37,284 bases of DNA from Phycisphaerae bacterium (GTDB lineage: Bacteria > Planctomycetota > Phycisphaerae > UBA1845 > UTPLA1). The notes beneath the pieces are model-generated. The model saw nothing but the letters and a program-made list of their open reading frames with translations, searched no databases and was not told the DNA's origin. Shown here one piece after another: positions 1 through 9,268 of this stretch (position 1 is the stretch's first letter; every line of letters starts with the position of its first letter). The position numbers and the translations under genes were made by a program. The stretch is from contig JAUVGW010000008.1 of assembly GCA_030593565.1 (NCBI GenBank), positions 1 to 37,284 on the forward strand. Reading direction: 5' to 3'.

Positions 1-1
1 A

Positions 2-2512
2 GACGTGACGATGTACGGTCTGCCGGAGCTGGACACGCTGGAACAGGATATCATCGATGCGTTGAACGGATTTGTGAGGAAGCTGGACGACAGCCCTGAA
101 GCCTACGACGGGCTCAATGATGTACTTCGGATAAGCCTGAAAAAGCTCGACCTGCTTGATCTGACACAGGAAGAATTCCTCGACCCGGGACAAGAGATCG
201 CGATTCCCAAGTTGGTGCGGGAGGTATTCGTGGAGTACCGGCAGGTGCTCACGCCCACGGGGAGGCAGGACAGGGATGCGCCCAACACGATTCGCGGGCT
301 GGGCTTGAGCGAGGATGCAAAGAAGGTGCAAGGCGTCCTCGCAGACGTTCGGTCGGGATTTCCGAAACTCGGGGCGGGCGGAGAAGGCGTTGTCGAGAAG
401 ATGACGCTCGCCGACTGCCGACAGCGCTTGATCGAGGCCGCGACTGATCTGGACAAGCTCGCGGGGGAAGAACCTGTCAAGCTCGACCTCCATGAGGACT
501 GGCATGGTGAGAGCCTGGCAGACTTCGTCGAGTTCCAGAAGGTTCTTCTCGCCAGGGGTACGGTTGCGGAGGAGTTGATTGCGACGACGAGCGTGCTCGA
601 CCTGGTCGATGTCGATGGGGCATGGGGCGTGGCGGAATTGGGCGAGGATTACGCCGATTACCAGGACAGTTACTTCAGCATCCGCATCCATGTGCCGGAA
701 GTGGAAAAGAAGCCCAAGGTCAGATCGCGCGAGCCGAGCCGCAAAACGAAGAAAACGAGGGACTTCGGCAGTCGCAGAGACAGACCTCGACGGGGTGGCC
801 AGCCGCAGCGTGACACAAGTCGTCGTCAGGCGCGTTCGCGGGATCGCGGGCGAGGCGAGGAAGCAGGTGGGGACACATCTTCTTACAGGAAGATTCCACG
901 ATGCGCCAGCAACCGATTCCTGAACGACACGTTCCTCGATGCCGCGGACTTAAGCGTCGTGCTGGCGAACATCAATCGGGAGGATTACCTGGCGGATGAG
1001 GGGTCCGATCTCGTGGGGGACTGCGATGATTCGTTGGAACGAGTGAAACGTCGGTATCTCGAGAAGTATTTCGAGGAATGGCAGAAGGCCTATGTGTCGG
1101 TCCAGTTCGACATCCTGGATGACCTGCTGTCGAAGAAATCGTGGGCCGAATTTAAGACGCGGCTCGACAAGAAGCAGCTTGACGTCGGTGGGGACATCAG
1201 GGGGGCCGTGTTGGATATACTGGAACATGTCGCCTGGGCGGACTATCTTTGGCAATCGGACGGCTTCGACGTATGGGAAGCCGACCGGATGATGCTGGTG
1301 GAGGCGCGCGACACATATTGGAGGGGCAAGTCCAAGTTCCAGGATGATATCCGCCGCGTGGAACTCGTCAACAAAACCGTCGATCCGTGGGAGGACATCG
1401 CGCAGCGTGTTGAGGCGAGTTGGCTGGATTGGGCTCGAGATGCCGCCGGGTACAAAGACTTGCCCCGGAACTTTAAGGGGCGCAAGCCGGCCAAGTACAA
1501 GGGGGTGCGCTGGGAAGTATTCACGGATGAGATTGCCGCACGAGATCTGACGTACCCCCTGGAAGATTTGCTGTTCATCAAGAAGGTGCGGGAAGTCGCC
1601 CAGTACGGCAAGAAGTTATTGAACGCAGACGTTCACAACCTCATGGTGAAAGTACAGGAACAGTACCGTTTTGAGTCGGACGGCTTCCCCTACAAGGCCA
1701 AGGCGTTCGAGACGCTGAGCGCCTCGGACTTCGGGGCCTTTCTCGACGAGATGGCGGCGGCCTCGGAGTCGCTGGCGGGCCTCGAGGGATCGTTGGCGGG
1801 ATGCGCATCACATGACGACCGGCGGACCTACTATCAGCAGTGCGCCGCATGGCGTGAACTGGTCGCCGGCAGCAAAGGCAAGCCCTTCGACCGGGAAAGC
1901 GCACTGGGCGTCAAGGTCAGGATCGAGTATGGCGGCCACAGCGGATGGACATGGTGGGACGCCGCCAAGCGTGGCGAAACAAACGAGAATGTTACCGGTG
2001 GCAGCGGATCGAACTATTATGATGAGGTGCAGGTTTGCCTCGGCCTCAAGCGAGTCCAGGCGGCGGACGACCGATCCGGTTCCGACTGTCTTTCATTCGC
2101 GACGGATCGGGCCTCCGACAAGGAGGAACTCATCAAGGGGGCCGTCGAATGCACGTGGACCTGGTTGGTGAAGACGGACCCGGCCGACGTTCGCCTGGCT
2201 GGAACGACCGGCCGTTACGTCGGACAGATTCCTAAGAACGTGGGCGTCGTCGGGGGATGCGGGAGGATGGATCAACTCCTGCTCCCGGCATTTCTGCACG
2301 AGACAGGCAGGCCTTTTAGAGGTGACCGCAAGACCTGGCGTGTGGGGATCCGTTGGGATCTGCCCGCTGTTTTTACCGAACATGGCATGAAGGGCGAAGC
2401 CCGAAGCCTCACGGGCCCGAGTGAGGCCAAGGTGGTCGGCACCAAATTGCAGTTCGTGTTGGATCGGGCGCTTCCGGAGCCGATCCAGCCGCTCGAGAGG
2501 CTTGGACAGTAA
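2..2512 (+). CDS. tssM: TssM/IcmF-family T6SS membrane-complex protein, C-terminal part (5' end outside window)
   Basis: The open frame runs from the left edge with no stop. A GTG at 5 and an ATG at 11 lie in it but have no visible ribosome site, so the gene most likely begins upstream. TssM is an inner-membrane protein of about 1100-1300 residues with N-terminal membrane helices and a GTPase-like domain, followed by a large periplasmic part. The roughly 835 residues here contain no membrane helix and fit only the periplasmic half. Support is the block RRYLEKYFEEWQKAY (near 1048-1092), which resembles the Y-x-Y-x-W helices of the family, the Trp-rich C-terminus (GHSGWTWWDAAKR), and the position just before tagF, a common partner. 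The stretch 720-910 is Arg-rich in this frame and may be out of frame (see findings). Assignment to TssM rests on context plus weak motif resemblance. Confidence 0.55.
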   Translation, partial: DVTMYGLPELDTLEQDIIDALNGFVRKLDDSPEAYDGLNDVLRISLKKLDLLDLTQEEFLDPGQEIAIPKLVREVFVEYRQVLTPTGRQDRDAPNTIRGLGLSEDAKKVQGVLADVRSGFPKLGAGGEGVVEKMTLADCRQRLIEAATDLDKLAGEEPVKLDLHEDWHGESLADFVEFQKVLLARGTVAEELIATTSVLDLVDVDGAWGVAELGEDYADYQDSYFSIRIHVPEVEKKPKVRSREPSRKTKKTRDFGSRRDRPRRGGQPQRDTSRRQARSRDRGRGEEAGGDTSSYRKIPRCASNRFLNDTFLDAADLSVVLANINREDYLADEGSDLVGDCDDSLERVKRRYLEKYFEEWQKAYVSVQFDILDDLLSKKSWAEFKTRLDKKQLDVGGDIRGAVLDILEHVAWADYLWQSDGFDVWEADRMMLVEARDTYWRGKSKFQDDIRRVELVNKTVDPWEDIAQRVEASWLDWARDAAGYKDLPRNFKGRKPAKYKGVRWEVFTDEIAARDLTYPLEDLLFIKKVREVAQYGKKLLNADVHNLMVKVQEQYRFESDGFPYKAKAFETLSASDFGAFLDEMAAASESLAGLEGSLAGCASHDDRRTYYQQCAAWRELVAGSKGKPFDRESALGVKVRIEYGGHSGWTWWDAAKRGETNENVTGGSGSNYYDEVQVCLGLKRVQAADDRSGSDCLSFATDRASDKEELIKGAVECTWTWLVKTDPADVRLAGTTGRYVGQIPKNVGVVGGCGRMDQLLLPAFLHETGRPFRGDRKTWRVGIRWDLPAVFTEHGMKGEARSLTGPSEAKVVGTKLQFVLDRALPEPIQPLERLGQ

Positions 2513-2706
2513 ACAGGCCGGATCAGTTGCGTGGAAGACGGCCACGACAGGACCGGGCAGGCGAGCGAACGAGGACCGTAGGATGACAAGCCTTGCCGAG
2601 AATCTCGACGAGGCTTCGGCGGAGCGCTGATTCTCGGCGCGCGGCGACCGAGTGATCCCGGGGTCGCCGGCGGCATAGGCTTGTGCTGGGGGAGGGGTTG
2701 TGACCC

Positions 2707-3855
2707 ATGGGTTGGACTGACATCCTGAAACGCAAGGCGTCTGAACTCGGGCTGACCCAGAAAGCAGCCGAACTTCAGGTAGACCCCCGCCTTCGTTGGT
2801 TCGGCAAACTCCCAACGTACGCCGACTACTACAGCTCGCCAGTGGACGAGGAGTGGACGCAAGAATTTCACGATTGGATTCTTCAGGGATATGAGGTCTA
2901 TCACAGGCGTCGCGAGAATGATCCACCCGCTTCGCCTCCGACAGGCGGCGGTGCGGGGCGTCGATCGCTCCCCTCGGGCGAGTGCATGATCCGGCTGCCA
3001 AAGTCGGGAATGACGGTACTTGCCTCGATTGAGGACTACGGCGGTGACATGCGTGGGCGCCAGTTTCCGCTCTGTTTCTACGTTGGTATTCCCAGCGCTC
3101 AGTGGCCGGGACCGACCAGCGAGCAGATGGCGCCGACGGCCCGCGTGGTGCGTGACTTGATGGCTTTGCGGCAAGAAGTGATCCGATTCTGCAATTCTCC
3201 GGGCCATTTCGATTCAATCTTCGCCGGCCGCGAGTTGGATCTGAGCGGTGTTGACGCCGACTGCCGCGACGACACGTGGCTCACCGAGGCGCGAGGGATC
3301 GCCATCGCTGATTGGTTTGCCCGTGTAAAGGACGGGATGAAGGAGAAGGATCCAGATTGCTGGTTTCGGTTGGCCCGTCAGTGGGGTCGCTGCATTGCCG
3401 AGAACGAATCGGACAGTTTCGAGCCGACACTCTGTTTTCCGATCACGCGCAGCCTATCACTCGATGCTCAATTGGCCGGCTGGATGCGGTGGTTGGAGCA
3501 TCTGATGGACTTGCGACGTCGGAGCCTGTCTTTAATGGTGGGCAGCGGCTCCAGTGGCACGGATGGGCGTCTGACCGTCATTGCGAGGCAGATCGTGCCG
3601 GAAGACTTCCTTCTGATGACCCCGTTGTCCGGCACGTTGTCTTATCTCGACGACGTGTCCGAGGTCGCCGATGGCGATCGCCAGGACGATACCGAGGCAA
3701 CGCCGGGCGAGGCCGGCGCGACGCTGGACGATGCCGGTGAGACGCCGACCGCGGCGCCCTCGGCGACAGGCCGCCCCGACGCGTCTGAGCCGCCCCCCAG
3801 TCCCGCGACGGACATGGCCGGCCATTGGGCGGATTTTGTTGACACGGCGCCTTGA
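2707..3855 (+). CDS. tagF: TagF-like T6SS regulator/accessory protein
   Basis: The 382-aa protein carries the TagF N-terminal signature WFGKLPTYADYY at about residues 31-42, followed by the conserved DEEWTQEFHDWI and a central IRLPKSGMTVLASIEDYGGDMRGR segment split by a Pro/Gly-rich loop. In other bacteria TagF is a cytoplasmic protein that represses T6SS assembly post-translationally, sometimes together with the threonine phosphorylation pathway. No PpkA kinase or PppA phosphatase is visible here. The ATG is preceded by GGAGG at 2691-2695. The last roughly 60 residues are an Ala/Pro/Asp/Thr-rich tail of low complexity, probably disordered. The gene lies 194 bases after tssM, a gap with one 7-bp GC-rich hairpin (2643-2668) and no T-run. 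Confidence 0.85.
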   Translation: MGWTDILKRKASELGLTQKAAELQVDPRLRWFGKLPTYADYYSSPVDEEWTQEFHDWILQGYEVYHRRRENDPPASPPTGGGAGRRSLPSGECMIRLPKSGMTVLASIEDYGGDMRGRQFPLCFYVGIPSAQWPGPTSEQMAPTARVVRDLMALRQEVIRFCNSPGHFDSIFAGRELDLSGVDADCRDDTWLTEARGIAIADWFARVKDGMKEKDPDCWFRLARQWGRCIAENESDSFEPTLCFPITRSLSLDAQLAGWMRWLEHLMDLRRRSLSLMVGSGSSGTDGRLTVIARQIVPEDFLLMTPLSGTLSYLDDVSEVADGDRQDDTEATPGEAGATLDDAGETPTAAPSATGRPDASEPPPSPATDMAGHWADFVDTAP

Positions 3856-4105
3856 CTTCCAGGGCGAAACGATTACGCTAAACGGTGGGTTTCTAGGACC
3901 TTCCTCGCATATGGCCCCAGTGAAGCACCGGGATCGCGACAGGGCTCGCGAGGGTGCCGAGTACATGATAAACCCTGTCGGCTCGGAGGGGTGAGAATCG
4001 TCAGGGCGATGGCTCAACCGGCTGCGACCACTTGTCGTTCAGGATGGTCGCCGGTGTTCCGTATGAATTCTGCGGCGGTAGAACTGGCAGAACCGAGTGA
4101 CCTTG

Positions 4106-5689
4106 ATGGCCGCCTTCGATGAACAACCGCTGATCGAGCTTGGCGCGGTGCCGATACCCGGCGCGGCCCCCTGTGGCTCCGATGTTGCTGACGATGAGCA
4201 GTACATCAATGTGCTCGCCGAGGTTGCCAAGCTGGGCCGCCTCGATGAAGACGATCCTGATTGGTTCCGCGTTGAAGATGACGCGAAAAACATCCTTCGT
4301 TCGAAGTCCAAGGATGTCGAAATCGGCGCGGCATTGGGGACCACGCTGTTCAAGCGATATTCCTACGCAGGCTTGGCCGCGGCCTTTGGAATGCTGACCG
4401 GCATGGTCAACAACTTTTGGGATGACCTGTTTCCCGTCCGGCCCAGGCGCCGAAAGGCGAGAATCGAGACGTTGACGGATCGGTTTTCCGAAGGGGGCTG
4501 GTTCCGCGAAAACCAACCGAAACCGGATGATTTCGACGGGCTGGATCTCTGCGTCACTCGCATTGACGAATTAAACGCGGCGATTACCGAGAAGATGCCG
4601 GACGATCCGCCGGACTTCACGAAATTCATCAGGGGAGTCAAGGAACTCGCCGGAAAGCGGCCGCAGCCCACGGCGGCGGCTCCTCCTCCCGCCCGGGCTG
4701 GCGAGGCAACTGATGGTGAGTCCACTTCGGTGGCCCCGACACCGGGGGGCGGTGAGGCATTTGCCGTCGGCGCCGTTGAGGACACCGGCGCGGCGGTCAA
4801 GGCAATGTTGAGTGCGGCCACCTTCTTGCGGAAAGCGAATGCCGCGGATCCGATTCCGTACGCGGTGGTTCGCATCATCAACTGGTCGAACGTTTCGGTT
4901 CCCACAACGGACGAGGCGAAGTATCAAATTCCCCCCCCCGAGGCCACGACGATCGACGCGCTGGGGCACCAGATGGCCAACAGCTTGTGGGAGCATCTTC
5001 TCCAGGCCGCCGAGGGGGCGTTTCGCGCGAATGATCCGCTGTGGCTCGACCTACAGCGCTACGTGTGTGCGGCCATGACGGGGCTGGGGCCGACCTTCGA
5101 GAACGCCAAGGCCGTCGTCATGGGATTGACGGCGAATCTGGTCAATCGGCTGGGTGAGGGCATCTACGATTTGAAGTTCCGGTCGGGGGTGCAATTGTGC
5201 AGCGGTGAGACTAGAATGTGGATCGAATCCGAGGTAGCCGCCCCGCAAGCCGGAGGTGGGGGCGGCGGAGCCCAGGACAATGGCAAGCTTGCGGAGGTAT
5301 CCGGCGAGGCTCGGAAGCTCGCTGGATCCGGCAAACTGAAGGAGGCATTGCAGCAGCTTCAAGAGGGCTTGACGGGCTGTGTACAGCGCCGGGATCGTTT
5401 CCTTTGGCGCCTCTGCATCGCACAGCTTTGTTCCGAGGCTCAACGGTTGCAGTTGGCCTCACCTCTGCTGGAAGAATGCTATCAGGAGGTACAGCGTTTT
5501 CACGTGGACGAATGGGAACCGTCTTTAGCGGTCGAAGTGGCCCAGACGCTGTATCGTTGTCGTAAGGGATTGTTGGCTGCCGACAAGCAAGGAACGCCGG
5601 AGGCGGCACAACGCGTGCGCGATTCGTTCGCGTGGTTGTGTCAGTTGGACCCGCTGGCCGCACTTGCCGCCGAGCCGACAGCCAAGTAA
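4106..5689 (+). CDS. tssA: TssA, T6SS assembly/cap protein (VasJ-type long form)
   Basis: The N-terminal ImpA-type domain (residues about 10-130) is recognisable from GAAPCGSDV, then the DWFRVEDDAKNIL helix and NNFWDDLFPVRPRRRKAR, a strongly conserved W-D-x-L-F-P motif. A Pro/Ala/Gly-rich linker (about 195-220) leads to the middle and C-terminal helical parts. The C-terminus (ARKLAGSGKLKEALQQLQEG... RFLWRLCIAQLC) resembles the VasJ-type C-terminal domain. TssA proteins start sheath and tube growth at the baseplate or cap the far end. The ATG at 4106 is chosen because the protein then begins MAAFDEQPLIELG. A GTG at 4097 in the same frame is possible and neither has a strong ribosome site. The 250 bases upstream hold no convincing gene. 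Confidence 0.87.
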   Translation: MAAFDEQPLIELGAVPIPGAAPCGSDVADDEQYINVLAEVAKLGRLDEDDPDWFRVEDDAKNILRSKSKDVEIGAALGTTLFKRYSYAGLAAAFGMLTGMVNNFWDDLFPVRPRRRKARIETLTDRFSEGGWFRENQPKPDDFDGLDLCVTRIDELNAAITEKMPDDPPDFTKFIRGVKELAGKRPQPTAAAPPPARAGEATDGESTSVAPTPGGGEAFAVGAVEDTGAAVKAMLSAATFLRKANAADPIPYAVVRIINWSNVSVPTTDEAKYQIPPPEATTIDALGHQMANSLWEHLLQAAEGAFRANDPLWLDLQRYVCAAMTGLGPTFENAKAVVMGLTANLVNRLGEGIYDLKFRSGVQLCSGETRMWIESEVAAPQAGGGGGGAQDNGKLAEVSGEARKLAGSGKLKEALQQLQEGLTGCVQRRDRFLWRLCIAQLCSEAQRLQLASPLLEECYQEVQRFHVDEWEPSLAVEVAQTLYRCRKGLLAADKQGTPEAAQRVRDSFAWLCQLDPLAALAAEPTAK

Positions 5690-5723
5690 TACGTGCGGAT
5701 GCCAACAGATAGGGAGCCAAGAC

Positions 5724-6290
5724 ATGGCAAAGGGACCGTCAAAGGCCCGTCAATCGCGGGTCGACATCAAGATCACGGACGCGCTTCGAGGCAACGCAGA
5801 GCCGGAACTGCCGTTCCGGATTCTGGCGATGGGCGACTACACGCAGAAAGATGACGGGCGTGAAATCGCCGATCGCGAGCCGTTGGACATCAACAAATCG
5901 AACTTCGATTCCGTGATGCAAAGCTTCAACCTGGGGTTGGACTTGTCGGTGAAGGACAAGATCAGCGGCAAGGGCGAGACGGCCGCGGCGCTGAAGTTCG
6001 GCAACTTGAAGGACTTCAGGCCGGAATCGATCGCGCGGCAGGTGCCGCAGGTGCAACGGCTGCTCAAGATGCGTGACGGGCTCAAGGCGTTGCGGCCCTC
6101 GATGGGCAAGAAGGAGGCGCAGAAGGCGCTCCAGGCCGCGATCAAGGACACGGCGCTTCGGAAGCAGGTGCTCGGGATGCTGGGCACTGCCGATGGTGGC
6201 GCAGCCGCGCCAGCCGGCGACGCGCCGGCGGAAGGAGCCGGCGAAGCTCCGGCACCGGACAGCTCAGCGCCCGAGTCGCCCGAGAGTTAG
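5724..6290 (+). CDS. tssB: TssB, T6SS sheath small subunit (VipA)
   Basis: This 188-aa protein matches the usual length of the small sheath subunit (about 160-180 aa). Recognisable parts are the N-terminal SRVDIKITD, the strand ELPFRILAMGDYT, NKSNFDSVMQSFNLGLDLSV and LKFGNLKDFRPESIARQVPQ, followed by the helix LLKMRDGLKALR. TssB pairs with TssC to build the contractile sheath in the cytoplasm. The start at 5724 is set by AGGGAG at 5711-5716; a longer frame from 5664 would add Cys-rich residues not seen in the family. The C-terminus after about residue 155 is an Ala/Pro/Glu-rich tail. It lies 34 bases after tssA and 79 before tssC. Confidence 0.96.
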   Translation: MAKGPSKARQSRVDIKITDALRGNAEPELPFRILAMGDYTQKDDGREIADREPLDINKSNFDSVMQSFNLGLDLSVKDKISGKGETAAALKFGNLKDFRPESIARQVPQVQRLLKMRDGLKALRPSMGKKEAQKALQAAIKDTALRKQVLGMLGTADGGAAAPAGDAPAEGAGEAPAPDSSAPESPES

Positions 6291-6369
6291 GAACATGAAT
6301 CGCACCGGAATCTGATGAACCGTCCATTCGTCGGCGTTCATCGGCCGACCACAACGGAGAAAGAGAGAC

Positions 6370-7854
6370 ATGGCGGAACAACCACAACAGGCCCAAGAGG
6401 CAGCCGCGGCTGGCGAAACCAATGCGGTCGATGCGCTTCTCGATCAACTGGACCTCGACAGCGAATACCGTGATCTTTACGTCAGCGCGATTGGGCGCAT
6501 CGTCGAGACCGTCGCCGAGCCCCAGGCGGACAAGCTGACCCTCAGTAAACAAGTCGTAGACGATTTCATCGCTGAGGTTGATCAGCAGATCAGCGCTCAA
6601 GTCAATGAGATTCTCCACAACAAGCAATTCCAGAAGCTGGAATCAGCGTGGCGGAGCTTGTGGTATCTGGTCGACAACACGGAATTCCGACAGAACATTC
6701 GGATCGAGGTCCTGAATACGAATAAGGAGGACCTGCTGGAAGACTTCCAAGACTGCAAGGACTGGCAGAAATCCGGTTTGTTCAGGACCGTGTACCGGGA
6801 CCAGTACAACACCTTCGGCGGCAATCCATATGGATTAATGGTCAGCAACTTCGACTTCGACCAGCGAAATCCCGAGGTGGAGTTGCTCACGGAGATCGCG
6901 CGTGTTTCGGCGGTCGCGAAGTGCCCGTTCCTCGGTGCTCCGAGCTCGAAGATGTTCGGCAAGCGCGAGGAATCCTTCACCGGCCTGCCGAAGATGGCGG
7001 AGATGTACGAGATCTTCGAGCAGCCACAATATACGAAATGGAACGCCTTCCGCGAGAATGACGACTCGCGATACATCGGCTTGGCCATGCCCCGGTTTCT
7101 GCTTCGCAAGCCCTACACCGTGGAGGACCAGGACGTCAAGGACTTCAAGTTCGAGGAAGACGTCCGCGTGGAAGACCACGACCGTTATCTGTGGGGCAAC
7201 GCGGCCTTCGCGTTGGCCGGCCGGATGACCGAGAGCTTCGCCAACTATGGCTGGTACAACTCAATGGTCGGGCCGACAAGCGGTGGGACGGTACCCGATC
7301 TGCCGCTGCACCAATACGAGTCGATGGGACAATACCAGACGAAGATCCCGACGGAAACGCTGATCTCTGAAGACATGGACGTGGATCTGTGCAACTTCGG
7401 ATTCATCCCGCTCGTGATGCGCAAGGGTAGCGACAACGCCGCATTCTTCGACGCGCCATCCGCCAAGCGTGTCGGGAAGTTCCCCGACACGGAAGAGGGC
7501 AAGGAGGACGAGACACGGGCGCGGCTGGGCATGGCGCTGCCCTACCTGATGATCTCCTGTCGGATCGCGCACTTCCTGAAAGTGATCTGGCGAGAGAACA
7601 TGGGCCGCGTGATGGACGCCGAGAAGATGACGGCCGAGATTAGCAAGTGGCTAAAGCAGTATTGTCGTCAGGGAACGATGGACGACGTGCTGGCCGCCAG
7701 GTATCCTTTGAAGGAAATCCAGGTCTTGACGGAAGCGGTGCCGGGCAAGCCCGGTATGTTCAAGTCGACCATCCAGATGGTCCCGCAGTTCAAGCTCAAG
7801 GGTGTCGAAGTGGACCTGTCGATGGTTGGGCAGTTTGATCCCCCGCCGTCGTAA
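6370..7854 (+). CDS. tssC: TssC, T6SS sheath large subunit (VipB)
   Basis: This 494-aa protein has the normal length of the large sheath subunit. Diagnostic segments are FQKLESAWRSLWYLV (about residues 91-105), GLFRTVYRDQYNTFGGNPYG, the conserved CPFLGAPSSKMFG, and W..FR..DDSRYIGLAMPRFLLRKPY. The C-terminus GVEVDLSMVGQFDPPPS is also typical. The N-terminal helix after the Gln/Ala-rich start is where ClpV docks in studied systems. The ATG at 6370 follows GGAG at 6356-6359. It forms the sheath with TssB just upstream. A second, fused TssB-TssC homologue occurs 18 kb downstream (25551-27389). Confidence 0.97.
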   Translation: MAEQPQQAQEAAAAGETNAVDALLDQLDLDSEYRDLYVSAIGRIVETVAEPQADKLTLSKQVVDDFIAEVDQQISAQVNEILHNKQFQKLESAWRSLWYLVDNTEFRQNIRIEVLNTNKEDLLEDFQDCKDWQKSGLFRTVYRDQYNTFGGNPYGLMVSNFDFDQRNPEVELLTEIARVSAVAKCPFLGAPSSKMFGKREESFTGLPKMAEMYEIFEQPQYTKWNAFRENDDSRYIGLAMPRFLLRKPYTVEDQDVKDFKFEEDVRVEDHDRYLWGNAAFALAGRMTESFANYGWYNSMVGPTSGGTVPDLPLHQYESMGQYQTKIPTETLISEDMDVDLCNFGFIPLVMRKGSDNAAFFDAPSAKRVGKFPDTEEGKEDETRARLGMALPYLMISCRIAHFLKVIWRENMGRVMDAEKMTAEISKWLKQYCRQGTMDDVLAARYPLKEIQVLTEAVPGKPGMFKSTIQMVPQFKLKGVEVDLSMVGQFDPPPS

Positions 7855-7997
7855 TGATGTGATTGCGGGATGGAGTGCTTTCCGAAGGGGTGGCACGAAA
7901 CGAGTGATGAGAGCCTCGCGATAGTGGTTTATTTTGGTTCTGGGGTTAAGCCGAGAGATGAAAAACCGGGCCCCAAAGAGGTAAGGAGTATCTTGAT

Positions 7998-8477
7998 ATG
8001 CCAACACCATGCAATCTGATGATCGCAGAGTATCCTGGCTCGTCTGAGAAGGAAGGTCGTGAGAGCACGATCGACATCTTCGAGGTCGAGCACTACCTTC
8101 ACCAGCCGGTCCGCGAGGAGGACGGGCAGGCGTCAGGTGTCCGCGTGCACAGTCCGTTGCGCGTGGTTGGACAGATCGACAAGGCGACGCCCGGCCTGCA
8201 CAAGGCCTGCTGCACGGGCCAGAACCTCAAGGAAGTGCGACTGGACTTCTACCGGATCGATCCGGCAACGCGATCCGAGGCGAAGTACTACGTCATCACG
8301 TTGAGGCAGGCTCGCTGCGTCGACGTCCGGCCGTACTTCCCGATGAGCTTCCAGCCGAACAACGAGGCCTACCGACACATGGTGCAGTTTAGCTTCGTCT
8401 ATGAGGAGATCGAGTGGAGCTACATTCCAGACGATACCAAGGAGCTGGATAAGTGGCGAGCGCCGGGCGGCTCGTAG
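7998..8477 (+). CDS. hcp: Hcp, T6SS inner-tube protein
   Basis: This 159-aa protein has the length and pattern of Hcp: an opening NLMIAEYPGSSEKEGRESTIDIFEVEH, the internal VHSPLRVVGQIDKATPGLHKACCTGQNL, the Y-V-I-T-L segment, and a closing FSFVYEEIEWSYI that matches the conserved final strand. Hcp hexamers stack into the tube that the sheath propels out and can carry small effectors. The start follows AAGGAG near 7983. It is separated from tssC by 143 bases and from tssE by 104 bases, so it could have separate expression, but I see no clear promoter. The paired cysteines (about 72-73) are unusual; I assign no role to them. Confidence 0.95.
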   Translation: MPTPCNLMIAEYPGSSEKEGRESTIDIFEVEHYLHQPVREEDGQASGVRVHSPLRVVGQIDKATPGLHKACCTGQNLKEVRLDFYRIDPATRSEAKYYVITLRQARCVDVRPYFPMSFQPNNEAYRHMVQFSFVYEEIEWSYIPDDTKELDKWRAPGGS

Positions 8478-8581
8478 CCAGCCCAGACACTGAAGCCGCG
8501 TGGTGCGGGGGAGTCCAGGACGGCTCTGGTCGGCTCGACGCGCTCCGCGCACGCTCCGGTTAGCGTGGAGGCCTCCCGGGT

Positions 8582-9010
8582 ATGGGACGCGAGCAGACGC
8601 TTCTGGCACGAATCGCCGGCATGAGCGACCGCAAGGGCAGGCGCTACGTACCGACGACTGAAGAGGATATCGATGCTCTGATGGAGTCTGTGCGGATGAA
8701 TCTCCGGCGGCTGCTCAATGCCCGCCAGGGAATGAGCCAGGCACAACCCGACTACGGATTGCCCGCGCTGGTGGATATCGCCGCCGGCGGCAAGGACTAC
8801 ATCCAACGGGTTCAGGATGCCGTTCGATTGACGATCGAGAAGTATGAGCCCCGGCTTCGGAATGTCCGCGTGTCTCCTTGTGAGGAGGAATCGAAGAGCG
8901 AAACGCTGCGCTTTCGCGTGGATGCCGTCCTCGTCGGTTCCAGCGGTACCCACCGCGTCTGGTATGAGACATCGCTGAGGGTGGGCGGCACCTTCGACGT
9001 GGCCGGATAA
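8582..9010 (+). CDS. tssE: TssE, gp25-like T6SS baseplate protein
   Basis: The 142-aa product has the gp25 lysozyme-like fold signature. It opens with TLLARIAG, then a helical N-terminus with the LMESVRMNLRRLLNARQG segment, LPALVDIAAGGKDYIQRVQDAVRLTIEKYEPRLRNVRV carrying the conserved E-P-R-L motif (about 97-100), and a final strand. TssE links the baseplate wedge to the first sheath ring. GGAGG lies at about 8569. It sits directly before tssF and tssG, its usual wedge partners. After the stop there are 258 bases without a gene; they contain an 8-bp hairpin (9050-9078) with no T-run. Confidence 0.93.
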   Translation: MGREQTLLARIAGMSDRKGRRYVPTTEEDIDALMESVRMNLRRLLNARQGMSQAQPDYGLPALVDIAAGGKDYIQRVQDAVRLTIEKYEPRLRNVRVSPCEEESKSETLRFRVDAVLVGSSGTHRVWYETSLRVGGTFDVAG

Positions 9011-9268
9011 GACCTCGTCAGCAGCGGAATCTGCCCCGGAAGGCCTCGTAGACCACAGCCCGGCCGGCGTTGTGGTCTGCGCGGCCGTCGGCGATAAGGA
9101 GTCGCGCAAGAATAACTTGAACGGTTGATCCGCCAAACGGCAAGCCAATAGGCCAGCCAACCGGCGCAATCGGTCACGTTGTTTCTTCGCGATGCCTAAG
9201 CGGGATGGTCGCGCATCGGGTGCAAATCATGCTCGCGGGTAGCCTCTGTCCGAACGCGAAAGCAGGCC

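Noticed and set aside
2643-2668. GC-rich hairpin before tagF as a terminator
   Set aside because: Seven-base stem but no T-run and it lies inside a co-directional gene set; kept only as a remark.
9050-9078. Hairpin AGACCACA/TGTGGTCT between tssE and tssF as a terminator
   Set aside because: Eight-base stem without a T-run; the wedge genes are expected to be expressed together.
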